A stretch of DNA of 64,000 nt, taken from NCBI GenBank assembly GCA_963665595.2, contig CAXXJK010000005.1, positions 310,001 through 374,000 on the forward strand, in the 5' to 3' direction. This DNA comes from G963665595 sp963665595 (GTDB lineage: Bacteria > Actinomycetota > Coriobacteriia > Coriobacteriales > CADBOM01). A program made the position numbers and the translations under genes. Within the stretch, counting starts at the first letter, position 1. Each line of letters begins with the position of its first letter. The notes beneath the pieces are model-generated. The model was not told the DNA's origin. It saw only the letters and a list, made by a program, of their open reading frames with translations, and searched no databases. This document shows positions 32,724-46,833 of this stretch, one piece after another.

Positions 32724-34022
32724 TCATGCTTCGAGCAGCCGAGGGTTCATGATCACATCGTCAGGCGGTATGGCCCGAACTCCCAAACTCTCAAGCAGAC
32801 TTTTTGGTAAGGTCAGGGAGGCGAGCGCCATTGGCGCCGCCTTCTGGCCTGCTCTCACATATGAGTTGACGTGACTGGATGCCTCGCTGACATCAGAAAA
32901 TGTCAGACCATCGAAGTCGGTTCCTTTTGGAAGTATCTTTCTCAGTTCAACATGATTCTTTTCAGCGGCACCCTTTTGACCAGGATTGACTGGATCGCAG
33001 TAAAAGACACTGGTGCGTCTTGAGCCATTTAGTCCCGTCTCGATCTTGGAAAAATCTAAGAACTCACTGCCACGGTCAGTGAGTATCACCGGGAAGATGT
33101 CGGTAAAGGTACCTTCGCAGTAAGTCTCCAGTGCGTCGAGGGCAGCCTTTACCTGCACCTGATCTTTTGACTTAAGCAGAATATGGAGCTGGAAGAACAA
33201 ACGCACAAAATGTAGCGTGAGAATGCACTGAGAATTACGGCGTAACCCTTCTACGGTGTCCATCTGTACAGTAAGCACCTTAAGATCATCAGGTAGCGCA
33301 CACCAATCAGAGTATGTGCGTCCCTCAAGATTCATCTTCGGTTCTCCGTGAGCGCGTTTCTTACGTGGTGCGTATCTGACCTTTTTGGGCAGATCAATGT
33401 TGGCAAGGCCCATTACGCCCTTGTCCATGTAGTTGTAAAACGTCCGTTCACATATCAAAAACTCCTCTGAGTGGGTAGCCCAGATGGCCTGTAGGCTCTG
33501 ACCCTGAGAGAGCAGTTTTTTGACGGTATCTACCATCATACGCAGTTCATAGGGTTTGCAGCTTATACCAACGTGGGCAAGGCTCAATCTCTCGTCATGA
33601 GCACTTTGTGCTTTTGAGGCTACATACCGAGCTTTCTCATAGGTACAAAAGCCTCGCTTGGAGCATTGCGTGCATACAAAGGGTGCTCGTTCGCGTCTTT
33701 CACAAGTATAGAAATCGAATTCCTTGCAGAAGTCATAACAGCGCTTCTTAAAACAGCGCTTACATGATGCCGCATCCGATATGCATCTAAAGCACAACTG
33801 CGCCACTTGGCAGTTTGCATAGTTGCTACACCGTGCCTGGGCGGCCACAGAAAAGCTCTTGGACTTAATGAAAACTCTATTGGCTCTCACTTCACTTGAG
33901 ACTGTAGTCGGTGACACCCCAAGCTTTCTTGCAATCTCTCTGAATGACTTGCCATCCTTTAACATCTCTTCGATCTCGCACCTGTCATCAAAGACGAGGT
34001 GTCCTCCTTTCCTTTGTGGCAT
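32724..34022 (-). CDS. IS30-family transposase
   Basis: 432 residues. An N-terminal helix-turn-helix (KSFREIARKLGVSPTTVSSEV, about 25-45) is followed by a Cys-rich region (about 64-130) with repeated CxxC pairs, probably zinc-binding, seen in longer IS30 members. The DDE catalytic domain shows D in TVQMDTVEG, D in VILTDRGSEF and E in GQKGAAEKNHVELRKILP. Length and catalytic residues look complete, so the element may be active. Transcribed toward trpB2. Confidence 0.93.
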   Translation of the reverse strand: MPQRKGGHLVFDDRCEIEEMLKDGKSFREIARKLGVSPTTVSSEVRANRVFIKSKSFSVAAQARCSNYANCQVAQLCFRCISDAASCKRCFKKRCYDFCKEFDFYTCERRERAPFVCTQCSKRGFCTYEKARYVASKAQSAHDERLSLAHVGISCKPYELRMMVDTVKKLLSQGQSLQAIWATHSEEFLICERTFYNYMDKGVMGLANIDLPKKVRYAPRKKRAHGEPKMNLEGRTYSDWCALPDDLKVLTVQMDTVEGLRRNSQCILTLHFVRLFFQLHILLKSKDQVQVKAALDALETYCEGTFTDIFPVILTDRGSEFLDFSKIETGLNGSRRTSVFYCDPVNPGQKGAAEKNHVELRKILPKGTDFDGLTFSDVSEASSHVNSYVRAGQKAAPMALASLTLPKSLLESLGVRAIPPDDVIMNPRLLEA

Positions 34023-34168
34023 GATCTACTCCTTCCCGGGCTGCGAGAAGAGGGCTGCAATGCTACTGAATCAAGAGGAGAAAAGCAGACGCGATCATAC
34101 CTAGGCAAACAACCTGTGATATATAGCGATATCTATGTCTACTCAGATTGCAAGGTTAACCTGAACAG

Positions 34169-34194
34169 GCGTCCAGAAAACAAATTCAATTAAC
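34169..34194 (-). repeat. IS30-family right terminal inverted repeat
   Basis: Inverted partner of 32442-32467. Confidence 0.75.
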
Positions 34195-34208
34195 GTTCCC
34201 ACATATAT
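34195..34208 (+). repeat. Direct repeat flanking the IS, right copy
   Basis: GTTCCCACATATAT, as at 32427-32440. A further partial copy, CCACATATAT, follows at 34214-34223, so the target itself contained a short repeat. Confidence 0.75.
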
Positions 34209-34420
34209 AGGTACCACATATATAATCTAATAGAGAGAGACGGACACTTGGGGGCGCTCGTTGGCAAAGACAAGGCTATCGGAATTGAGTAAATCTCTAG
34301 GCCGTTATGCTATATATCAATTGAGCTTAGTATTTGCCGTCCTTACACTACTTATATGGGGAGAGAAAATAGACCTATGCAGGGTGTTTATGAAGACCTT
34401 ATGTGTACGCTGATAATTCG

Positions 34421-34449
34421 TTGACACTAACCCCTAAACTCCGTAAAGT
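34421..34449 (+). promoter_or_regulatory. rRNA operon promoter
   Basis: TTGACA at 34421-34426, 17-bp spacer, TAAAGT at 34444-34449, about 220 bp before mature 16S. A second -10-like TATAAT at 34635-34640 lacks a clear -35. CCCAGACA-AG-TGTCTGGG (34648-34665) just before 16S probably belongs to the processing stem. The rest of 34209-34672 shows no gene. Confidence 0.7.
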
Positions 34450-34672
34450 ACTTCCTTGCGCGTCGCCGGACCGGTGATCGAAAACATCTGCTTAGCGGCG
34501 CGTGAACACGATGGGAAACCATCTTGCGAGCACCTTGAAAACTGGATACTTTGACGATTCAAATTCGAATTTAAGCCAAGTGAGAAACCTCGTCGAAAGA
34601 CGAATTTAAAATAAGAGCAGATCTTTCTTTCACTTATAATAGATATCCCAGACAAGTGTCTGGGTGACTGTT

Positions 34673-39421
<4,749 letters not shown>

Positions 39422-39507
39422 TCATAGATATTGAACGGCGAGATTTTGTTTTAATTGATTATATATTCGCTATGCATCTGCCAGGGTGCCTCGTGCAGAC
39501 GAAGCCT

Positions 39508-39638
39508 TCTGGTGAGTAGAGTGTCCATGGAGGAGGGGATCACCCGGTCCCATTCCGAACCCGGTAGTTAAGCCCTCCATCGCCGAAAGTACTGCGGAGT
39601 AGTCCGTGGGAGGATAGGAAGACGCTCTCCTCACCAGA
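39508..39638 (+). rRNA. 5S ribosomal RNA
   Basis: The conserved core CCCATTCCGAACCCGG is at 39549-39564, and TCTGGTGAG (39508-39516) pairs with CTCACCAGA (39630-39638) as the terminal stem. Outer GAAGCC/GGCTTC pairing extends this stem and, with the following T-rich TTCTTTGATTT, may end the rRNA transcript. The mature ends may be a few bases inside these limits. Confidence 0.92.
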
Positions 39639-39764
39639 GGGCTTCTTTGATTTCTGGCATCGAAGTGACGTGAATATCCTATGCGGGCAGAGGACAGGCT
39701 TCGGATGAATCAAGGATATGTGATAAAGTAAACTTTCCAGTACATCCTCAGGAAAAGGTGTTTT

Positions 39765-42542
39765 ATGGTGAGTATTCTCAATAAGCTGCTTTCCACCGGT
39801 GAGGGCAAACAAATAAGGAAATACCAAAACATCGTCGAGAAAATAAACGCTTTTGAGCCACAGATGCAGGCATTCAATGATGATGAACTGACGTCTCAGA
39901 CAGAGCGATTTCGAGCTCGTTATGCAGAGGGCGAATCTCTTGATGAGCTATTACCCGAAGCATTTGCAACGGTACGAGAGGCCTCAAGACGTACTCTCGG
40001 GCTGCGACATTTTGATGTGCAACTCATAGGCGGCATGGCACTTCATGATGGCTGCATTGCTGAGATGAAAACAGGCGAAGGAAAAACGCTTGTTTCCACG
40101 CTTGCTGGTTATCTTAATGCTATTGCTGGTCAAGGCGTGCATGTTGTTACGGTCAATGAGTATCTCGCTGCACGTGACAGCGAATGGATGGGGCAGATTT
40201 ATCGATTTCTTGGTATGAGTGTTGGCTTCATCAAAACAGGCATGCGTCAAGATGACAAACGCGCTGCCTACTTGAATGATATAACGTATGGCACTAATGC
40301 AGAATTCGGTTTTGATTATCTTCGCGATAATATGGTTCCACGCGCTGATTATCGCACTCAGCGGGGTCATCATTACGCCATTGTCGACGAGGTCGACTCT
40401 ATTCTTATCGATGAGGCGCGTACGCCGCTTATCATTTCAGGTGCTGGCACTCAAGCTGCCGAAACCTATAAACGGTTTGCCCGTGTTATACCCATGCTCA
40501 AGATCGACGAAGATTTTGAAATGGAGGAATCGAAGAAGACGATTGCTGCCACCGAAGAAGGCCTTAAGCGTATAGAGAATATGTTGGGTATAGAGGACAT
40601 ATACTCCGATCCATCAGGTCAGCTTGTCAATCATCTACAACAATCGCTGCGCGCACAGTTTTTGTTCAAGCGTGATGTTGACTATGTGGTGGTTGACGGT
40701 GAGGTAAAGATCGTTGATGAATTTACGGGCCGTATCATGGAAGGCCGCCGTTATTCAGAAGGTTTGCATCAGGCACTAGAAGCCAAAGAAGGGGTTCTCG
40801 TCAAAGATGAAAACCAGACCTTAGCCACTATTACGCTCCAGAATTACTTCCGTCTTTATGAGAAACTTGCCGGTATGACTGGTACGGCTGCTACGGAGGA
40901 TGCGGAATTTCGCGAAATCTATCACTTACCGGTAGTTATCGTTCCCTCCAACAAGCCGGTTATTCGTGAGGATAAGAATGACTTAATCTACCGGACACTC
41001 TCGACAAAATACCAAGCGATTGTTGAAGCAGTCAAAGAATGTCATGCGAAGGGCCAGCCGGTTTTGGTAGGCACCGTATCTATCGAGACTTCCGAGTTAT
41101 TGTCGCGTCTTTTAGATAAAGCGGGTATCAAGCACGAGGTTTTAAATGCGAAGCATCATGAGCGTGAAGCACATATTGTGGCTCAGGCGGGCCGTTATGG
41201 TGCGGTTACTATTGCCACCAACATGGCAGGCCGTGGTACCGATATTTTGCTGGGAGGCACACCGGAGTTTCTTGTAACGGAACTTTTCATTGAACAGGGT
41301 ATTGATCCGGAAGAGGCCACGGCGGAACAAAAAGCTACTGCGCTTAATCAGGCTAAGCAGATCTGCGCTGAAGAGCACAAGGCCGTTGTCGCCGCAGGAG
41401 GTCTTGCCGTTATCGGTACTGAACGTCATGAGGCGCGCCGTATCGACAATCAGTTGCGTGGTCGTTCTGGCCGTCAGGGAGACCCCGGCTTCACGCAGTT
41501 TTATCTTTCGCTTGACGATGATCTGATGCGACTCTTTGGCGGGGATCGCATGGATGCCATCGGCCATATGATGGAACGTACTCAGATGCCTGACGATATG
41601 CCCATTGAGGCGCGTATGGTCAGCAAGGGAATTGAGAATGCTCAGCGCCAGGTCGAGCAGATGCATTTTGATACCCGTAAAAATGTTCTTGAATATGACG
41701 ATGTCATGAATCGTCAGCGTCAGGCGATCTATGAAGAGCGCAATGCTATTTTGGATGGCAAAGATGTCCATACGCGTGTTGATGACATCATGAACGAAAC
41801 GGTAACGCGCAATGTCGAAGAGAGTTGCAGCGACAACGCCTCTTCTCATGATTGGGACTGGGAATCTCTTAAGATATGGCTTGTGGAGTTGACGGGCGAT
41901 CATGACATCGATCCACAGCGGTTTCTCAACAGTGACGAAGATATTGACGAGATGGAGCAATCGATCTTTGATTATCTGCGGAATATTTATCAATCGAAGG
42001 AAGACACGCTGGGCGAAGAGCGCATGCGCCAACTTGAGCAGCAGGTAATGCTGCGCATCATGGATACGCGCTGGATGGCTCATCTTCAGGATATGGACTA
42101 CCTCAAGTCTGGCATTGGCTTGCGCGCCTATGGTCAACGCGACCCCTTGGTCGAGTATAAGAATGAGGCTCATGCTGCATTTGGTATGTTGCGCGATACC
42201 ATGTATGAGGACTACATTCGCACGGTTCTACGTATACAGATCGTGCAACAACCTCTTGAGCAAACGGAGGAATCAGAGCAGCTGAAAGGTGCTTTATACT
42301 CTGCTCCCGATGAGGCGCCGGCATCGGTTGTAGATGAACTACGTGCTCGGCAGCAGTTGCAGGCCGCCGCACAGGCTACTCATGCGGCCGGAGAACCCGT
42401 TCGTCCCGCCCACCAGAAGGCGGCTACTGTCATAAAAGATAAAGAAGATCCTTTCGCCAATGTTGGACGCAATGATTTGTGCCCCTGTGGAAGCGGGAAA
42501 AAATATAAAAAATGTCATGGTGCGTCAACAAATAACGGATAA
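39765..42542 (+). CDS. secA: Preprotein translocase ATPase SecA
   Basis: 925 residues. Motor of Sec-dependent export: Walker A EMKTGEGKTLVS (about 100-110), Walker B/DEAD region VDEVDSILIDEARTP, then NMAGRGTDILLGG and GRSGRQGDPG of the second nucleotide-binding fold, the helical scaffold, and a C-terminal zinc site (CPCGSGKKYKKCHG, about 905-918) that binds SecB or lipids. Full length, with AGGAAAAGG upstream. A shared promoter with prfB is likely, since prfB begins directly after the stop codon. Confidence 0.97.
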   Translation: MVSILNKLLSTGEGKQIRKYQNIVEKINAFEPQMQAFNDDELTSQTERFRARYAEGESLDELLPEAFATVREASRRTLGLRHFDVQLIGGMALHDGCIAEMKTGEGKTLVSTLAGYLNAIAGQGVHVVTVNEYLAARDSEWMGQIYRFLGMSVGFIKTGMRQDDKRAAYLNDITYGTNAEFGFDYLRDNMVPRADYRTQRGHHYAIVDEVDSILIDEARTPLIISGAGTQAAETYKRFARVIPMLKIDEDFEMEESKKTIAATEEGLKRIENMLGIEDIYSDPSGQLVNHLQQSLRAQFLFKRDVDYVVVDGEVKIVDEFTGRIMEGRRYSEGLHQALEAKEGVLVKDENQTLATITLQNYFRLYEKLAGMTGTAATEDAEFREIYHLPVVIVPSNKPVIREDKNDLIYRTLSTKYQAIVEAVKECHAKGQPVLVGTVSIETSELLSRLLDKAGIKHEVLNAKHHEREAHIVAQAGRYGAVTIATNMAGRGTDILLGGTPEFLVTELFIEQGIDPEEATAEQKATALNQAKQICAEEHKAVVAAGGLAVIGTERHEARRIDNQLRGRSGRQGDPGFTQFYLSLDDDLMRLFGGDRMDAIGHMMERTQMPDDMPIEARMVSKGIENAQRQVEQMHFDTRKNVLEYDDVMNRQRQAIYEERNAILDGKDVHTRVDDIMNETVTRNVEESCSDNASSHDWDWESLKIWLVELTGDHDIDPQRFLNSDEDIDEMEQSIFDYLRNIYQSKEDTLGEERMRQLEQQVMLRIMDTRWMAHLQDMDYLKSGIGLRAYGQRDPLVEYKNEAHAAFGMLRDTMYEDYIRTVLRIQIVQQPLEQTEESEQLKGALYSAPDEAPASVVDELRARQQLQAAAQATHAAGEPVRPAHQKAATVIKDKEDPFANVGRNDLCPCGSGKKYKKCHGASTNNG

Positions 42543-43667
42543 ATGGAGAGTTTGTTGATGGTGGAAATAGAGAATCATACTTCTGAACTCGTGACGTTAG
42601 GTGATCACCTCCGTGAAATTCAAGACTACCTTCATATCGATGCAAAGCGATGCGAGATCGGCGAGCTCGAGACGCTTGCCTCGGCAGTAGATTTTTGGAA
42701 TGATAACGAGCGAGCACTCACTATTTCTAAGAAAATCGCGGATTTGCGCACCGAGGTTTCTGAATTTGACGAGGCGATACGTATTCTCGAGGATGCCTGT
42801 GTTGCTAATGAGTTGGCTCTTTCAGATGAGGATGAGCAGATGGCAGCCGAGGTTGTTGTCGCTATCGATGATCTCATGCGGCATATTGAAAGTCTTGAAC
42901 TTTCGTCTTGGTTTGACGGTGAATTTGATGGTGGCGATGCCATCGTAACCATAAATCCGGGCCAAGGTGGTCTTGAAGCTCAGGACTGGGCTGACATGCT
43001 TTTTCGTATGTATCTCTATTATGCTCAGCGCAAGAGCTGGAAGGTCAATGTACTTGATGCGCCACCCGCCGAAGGTATTGGTATTGATCATGCTACGTTT
43101 ATTGTCTCGGGTCATAATGCCTATGGTATGTTACGCGCCGAGCAGGGGGTACACCGTCTTGTCCGCATTTCGCCGACTGATGTCAAACAGCGCAGGCAAA
43201 CGACGTTTGCTGGAGTAGAAGTACTCCCGGTACTTCCTGATGATATCGAGGTAAAGATTAACGAGAACGATGTTCGTATTGATGTGTTCCATTCAAGCGG
43301 AGCGGGAGGACAGTCGGTCAACACCTCTGATTCGGCGGTTCGCTTGACTCATATGCCGACTGGTATCGTAGTAACTTGTCAAAATGAACGCTCTCAGCTA
43401 CAGAACAAGGATGTGGCGTTCAAAATATTGACGGCAAAACTCTATGAACTTGAGAAGCAGAAGCGCGCCGCTGAAATTGATGAACTGCGTGGCGAGCGGC
43501 ACGAGGCATCGTGGGGGAATCAGATTCGTAATTATGTGCTCTATCCCTATCAGATGGTCAAAGACCTGCGTTCTGGGGTTGAAACTGGGAACGTGGATGC
43601 GGTACTGAACGGAGACATTGATGCATTCGTCATTGGGTATCATCGGTGGCGCGTTGCAAATGGATAG
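42543..43667 (+). CDS. prfB: Peptide chain release factor 2
   Basis: 374 residues from the ATG abutting the secA stop; an ATG at 42558 with GGAGAG upstream is an equally good start. Terminates translation at UGA/UAA. The peptidyl-hydrolysis motif is intact (SSGAGGQSVNTSDSAVRL). The tripeptide anticodon position, SPF in characterised RF2s, reads SPT here (RISPTDVKQRRQ, Thr at about residue 212). There is no in-frame UGA near codon 25, so the E. coli-type autoregulatory frameshift is absent. Confidence 0.93.
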   Translation: MESLLMVEIENHTSELVTLGDHLREIQDYLHIDAKRCEIGELETLASAVDFWNDNERALTISKKIADLRTEVSEFDEAIRILEDACVANELALSDEDEQMAAEVVVAIDDLMRHIESLELSSWFDGEFDGGDAIVTINPGQGGLEAQDWADMLFRMYLYYAQRKSWKVNVLDAPPAEGIGIDHATFIVSGHNAYGMLRAEQGVHRLVRISPTDVKQRRQTTFAGVEVLPVLPDDIEVKINENDVRIDVFHSSGAGGQSVNTSDSAVRLTHMPTGIVVTCQNERSQLQNKDVAFKILTAKLYELEKQKRAAEIDELRGERHEASWGNQIRNYVLYPYQMVKDLRSGVETGNVDAVLNGDIDAFVIGYHRWRVANG

Positions 43668-43700
43668 ATGGGAAAGTTGGAGAAGGGAAAGGTAGTCGCG

Positions 43701-44588
43701 ATGAGTTCACGGTCGATTGAGACGATTGCCAAGCGCGCATATGATTTGCGCTGCGATACTATCAGAATGATCGCAGCAGCAGGAAGTGGCCATCCAGGGG
43801 GCTCTCTTTCGGCTGCTGATATAATTGCAACGTTGTTTTTTGGTGATCTCATGACCTATGATCCGACACGTCCCCAGTGGAGTAGGCGAGATCGTTTCAT
43901 TTTATCAAAAGGCCATGCTGCGCCGATTTATTATGCGGCTCTTGCGGAGGCAGGATTTTATCCCAAAGATGAAATGATGACGTTGCGGAAATTTGGATCG
44001 CGGCTGCAGGGTCACCCAGATTCCAAAAAACTTCCCGGTGTCGAAGTATGTACAGGATCGTTAGGACAGGGTCTGTCGATTGCATCAGGTCTTGCTTGGG
44101 GCTTGAGGCAGCAAGCAAAGACTGCTCACGAAGACCCTCAGAACGTGTTTGTTCTCATGGGCGACGGCGAACAACAGGAGGGCCAGGTTTGGGAAGCTGC
44201 CATGTTTGCTGCCCATAATCATCTTGAGAATCTGATTGCCATTATTGATAACAATCGTCTACAGATCGACGGATGCTGCGCTCGGGTTATGAGCTTTGAT
44301 AGTTTGGGCGCCAAATACGAATCGTTTGGCTGGCATGTTATCGAGGTGGACGGACACGACATCGAGCTTATCGGTGATGCGCTCGAGATAGCCAAGAGTT
44401 ATGCGGAAGGTCCCTCTGTGGTGATAGCACATACCGTCAAAGGTCGTGGTGTCACATTTATGGAGAATCAGGCCGGCTGGCACGGTAAGGCTCCCTCAGA
44501 AGAAGAGTGCGCTTGTGCCCTCGATGATTTAGCTGTTGGTTACGAGAGAATTCTTCACGACCTCTCATTGTTGAAGGGAGCCCAGTAA
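43701..44588 (+). CDS. Transketolase, N-terminal subunit
   Basis: 295 residues from the ATG at 43701 (GGGAAAGG eight bases upstream); an earlier in-frame ATG at 43668 is less likely. It carries the thiamine-pyrophosphate half: AAAGSGHPGGSLSAADI, SKGHAAPIYYA, GSLGQGLSIASG and the Mg-TPP motif GDGEQQEGQVWEAAMFA through DNNRLQIDG. Together with the next gene it makes a split transketolase, common in actinobacteria and Firmicutes, interconverting pentose-phosphate and glycolytic sugars. Its stop TAA overlaps the next ATG (TAATG). Confidence 0.93.
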   Translation: MSSRSIETIAKRAYDLRCDTIRMIAAAGSGHPGGSLSAADIIATLFFGDLMTYDPTRPQWSRRDRFILSKGHAAPIYYAALAEAGFYPKDEMMTLRKFGSRLQGHPDSKKLPGVEVCTGSLGQGLSIASGLAWGLRQQAKTAHEDPQNVFVLMGDGEQQEGQVWEAAMFAAHNHLENLIAIIDNNRLQIDGCCARVMSFDSLGAKYESFGWHVIEVDGHDIELIGDALEIAKSYAEGPSVVIAHTVKGRGVTFMENQAGWHGKAPSEEECACALDDLAVGYERILHDLSLLKGAQ

Positions 44589-45520
44589 TGGCGGGCAAAG
44601 CGACGCGAGCAGCCTATGGTGAGACGCTGGTTGAACTGGCAAAAGAGGGCTTTGATGTGGTGGCAGTTGACGCTGACCTCACGGGTTCCACGACGACTAA
44701 GAAGTTGGGAGATTTCGACGCAGATCGTCTCGTGAACGTTGGCGTTGCAGAACAGAATATGATAGGAGTAGCTTCCGGTCTCGCGCTTGCGGGCAAGATT
44801 GCATTCACGGGCTCATTTGCCGTTTTTGGAACGGGGCGTGTGTATGACCAGATCAGAAACACCGTGTGTTACTCGGATCTCAATGTCAAGGTTGCTCCTA
44901 CGCATGCGGGCATATCGGTCGGCCCCGACGGAGGTAGTCACCAGATGCTTGAGGATATTGCCTTGATGCGCGTACTTCCTCATATGCGCGTTCTGGTGCC
45001 TGCAGATTATCAGAGCGCAAAAGCCGCTATTCGTCTTGCGGCAACAACCTATGGGCCTATATATATTCGTCTTGGTCGTCCGTCCCTCCCGGAGATCTAT
45101 ACGGCAGACGACAGTTTTGATATGGGTGCGGCGCATCTATTGCGTGGAGGCAACGACGTGACTATTCTTGCCTGTGGGCTTGAAGTTGCCCAGGCGCTTG
45201 ATGCTGCAGAGAAGCTTGCGGCACAGGGCATCGAGGCTGAAGTAATCGATGTATTCTCGGTCAAGCCTCTCGACGAGCGGACTATCTTGGAATCTGTTGC
45301 CAAGACAGGGAGAGTAGTTACCGCAGAGGAACACATGGTTGCGGGGGGTATGGGGTCAGCGGTTGCAGAACTTCTTGCTGAGACGATGCCGGTTCCGATT
45401 AAAATGATTGGTATGCATGATACGTTTGGCACGTCTTCAGATAACCTCGATGAGCTTCTCAAGGCGTTTGGGCTTGATTCTGACTCTATTGTTGCGGCTG
45501 TTCAGCAACTGTGTGCGTGA
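44588..45520 (+). CDS. Transketolase, C-terminal subunit
   Basis: 310 residues. Pyrimidine-binding domain with the catalytic Glu in NVGVAEQNMIGVASGLAL (about 53-70), FAVFGTGRVYDQIRN, and HAGISVGPDGGSHQMLEDIALMR written in segments HAGISVGPDGGSH and MLEDIALMR. The C-terminal transketolase domain follows (DVFSVKPLDE). Overlaps its partner by one base, so the two subunits are translationally coupled. An intrinsic terminator ends the unit at 45555-45596. Confidence 0.93.
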   Translation: MAGKATRAAYGETLVELAKEGFDVVAVDADLTGSTTTKKLGDFDADRLVNVGVAEQNMIGVASGLALAGKIAFTGSFAVFGTGRVYDQIRNTVCYSDLNVKVAPTHAGISVGPDGGSHQMLEDIALMRVLPHMRVLVPADYQSAKAAIRLAATTYGPIYIRLGRPSLPEIYTADDSFDMGAAHLLRGGNDVTILACGLEVAQALDAAEKLAAQGIEAEVIDVFSVKPLDERTILESVAKTGRVVTAEEHMVAGGMGSAVAELLAETMPVPIKMIGMHDTFGTSSDNLDELLKAFGLDSDSIVAAVQQLCA

Positions 45521-45554
45521 TGTGCAGCCCTTTTACAAATTTGCGGCATCTTTG

Positions 45555-45596
45555 TGGCTTTGCCCCCCGTACGTGAAGGGGCAAAGCCATTTTTTG
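45555..45596 (+). terminator. Terminator after the transketolase pair
   Basis: Perfect 12-bp arms TGGCTTTGCCCC (45555-45566) and its complement (45578-45589), followed by TTTTTT. Confidence 0.92.
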
Positions 45597-45669
45597 TTAG
45601 AATGATAATGCAACTTAGTTTAGTCGAACATCACACTTTAAATTCAGCAATTCGATAGGAGCAATTGAT

Positions 45670-46833
45670 TTGGCTCAAAACGAAAAAGATGCATCTCCTG
45701 TAGATCCTTTATACCCCACGGCAAATACGTCTGCTTCACCTGAGTCGCCTTCTCAGACGGGTTCTTTTCCGCGACATGGCGCGCATGCAGCCACTAACGC
45801 AAGCGCGAGCCACGCAGCTGTGAATCGAAGCGCTGCGATGCCAAAGATTGACGGAGATAATCAAGCGACACCAGGCTTTCAGTCAGCGTCTGAATCAGAC
45901 ATCTCCCGCTCTATTCCCGCTATCGACCCTTCTGTAACTGGTTCCCGGCCTGTGGTTGATCCTAATCTGAGTGGTTCGACCTCGCGGACGCCGTCAACAA
46001 CTGGTCGTAGGCGAACAGCAAATCCTGACGCAGGCAGAGCTTCACGTACGGCTGCTCCTGCAGCGGCACTGCGCAAAGCGATATCACGGGGAACGGGCAA
46101 TCTGAGAGCTCAGCAGGCAGCTCAACGTGGTGCGCAACCGGTTATCGTGTTTGATAAAGTGGTTAAAATCTATCCGACTCAAGCGGAAAAGCCTGCGCTT
46201 AATCGCATTTCTCTTCAGATCTTTCCTGGCGAGTTTGTGTTTCTTGTAGGCCATTCCGGTTCAGGTAAATCAACCTTCATACGTTTGCTCAATCGTGAGC
46301 TGACGGTAACGTCAGGCAATCTCTACGTTGCGGGAGAAAATCTTGCTACCATTAAAAACTGGCGTGTTCCTTATCTGCGCCGCAATATAGGTTGTGTGTT
46401 CCAGGATTTTAAACTTCTTCCCAACAAGACCTGCTTTGAAAATGTTGCGTTTGGTCTTGAGGTTATTGGTAAATCAAAACATATCGTTCGCACTCAAGTC
46501 CCTGAGGTGTTGCGCCTAGTAGGACTTGAGGACAAGATGCATAAGATGCCCGATCAACTTTCCGGTGGCGAACAACAGCGTGTTTCGATTGCGCGCGCTA
46601 TAGTGAATCGTCCACCTCTTCTCATCTGTGATGAGCCTACGGGTAATCTCGACCCTCAGACCTCTCTCGGTATCATGCGCTTGCTTGATCGAATCAATCG
46701 TACGGGCACTATCGTTTTGGTCGCCACGCATGATCGTGAGATGGTTGACTCTATGCGTCGTCGCGTTATCGCCCTTGAGAACGGCAATCTGATCCGTGAC
46801 GAGGATCGGGGGGTGTACGCCGATCATGAGTAG
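45670..46833 (+). CDS. ftsE: FtsE-type ABC ATPase with a 155-residue N-terminal extension
   Basis: 387 residues from TTG (AGGAGC seven bases upstream). Residues about 156-387 are a normal FtsE: Walker A GHSGSGKS, FQDFKLLPNKT (Q-loop), LSGGEQQRVSIARAI signature, LLICDEPTGNLDP Walker B. With FtsX it forms the divisome ABC complex that activates cell-wall hydrolases. Residues 1-155 are an unusual low-complexity, Ser/Thr/Ala/Pro-rich segment becoming basic near its end (TTGRRRTAN, RKAISRGTGN). No Met lies near the ABC domain start, so the extension is probably translated. Confidence 0.9.
   Translation: MAQNEKDASPVDPLYPTANTSASPESPSQTGSFPRHGAHAATNASASHAAVNRSAAMPKIDGDNQATPGFQSASESDISRSIPAIDPSVTGSRPVVDPNLSGSTSRTPSTTGRRRTANPDAGRASRTAAPAAALRKAISRGTGNLRAQQAAQRGAQPVIVFDKVVKIYPTQAEKPALNRISLQIFPGEFVFLVGHSGSGKSTFIRLLNRELTVTSGNLYVAGENLATIKNWRVPYLRRNIGCVFQDFKLLPNKTCFENVAFGLEVIGKSKHIVRTQVPEVLRLVGLEDKMHKMPDQLSGGEQQRVSIARAIVNRPPLLICDEPTGNLDPQTSLGIMRLLDRINRTGTIVLVATHDREMVDSMRRRVIALENGNLIRDEDRGVYADHE

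Larger units (their letters stand above)
32441..34194 (-). mobile_element. IS30-family insertion sequence
   Basis: About 1.75 kb bounded by imperfect terminal inverted repeats. The left end is GTTCATTGAAATCGT then CTGGAC (from 32442). The right end, read inward on the minus strand from 34194, is GTTAATTGAATTTGT then CTGGAC. About 19 of 26 positions match. Identical 14-bp direct repeats flank it. One intact IS30-type transposase lies inside. About 280 bp of non-coding sequence separates the left end from the transposase stop; it holds a further copy of GTAACCTGGAC (32654-32664) of unclear meaning. Confidence 0.82.

Noticed and set aside
42600..42660. Programmed frameshift in prfB
   Set aside because: The N-terminal region reads through with no in-frame UGA and no slippery CTTTGAC site.
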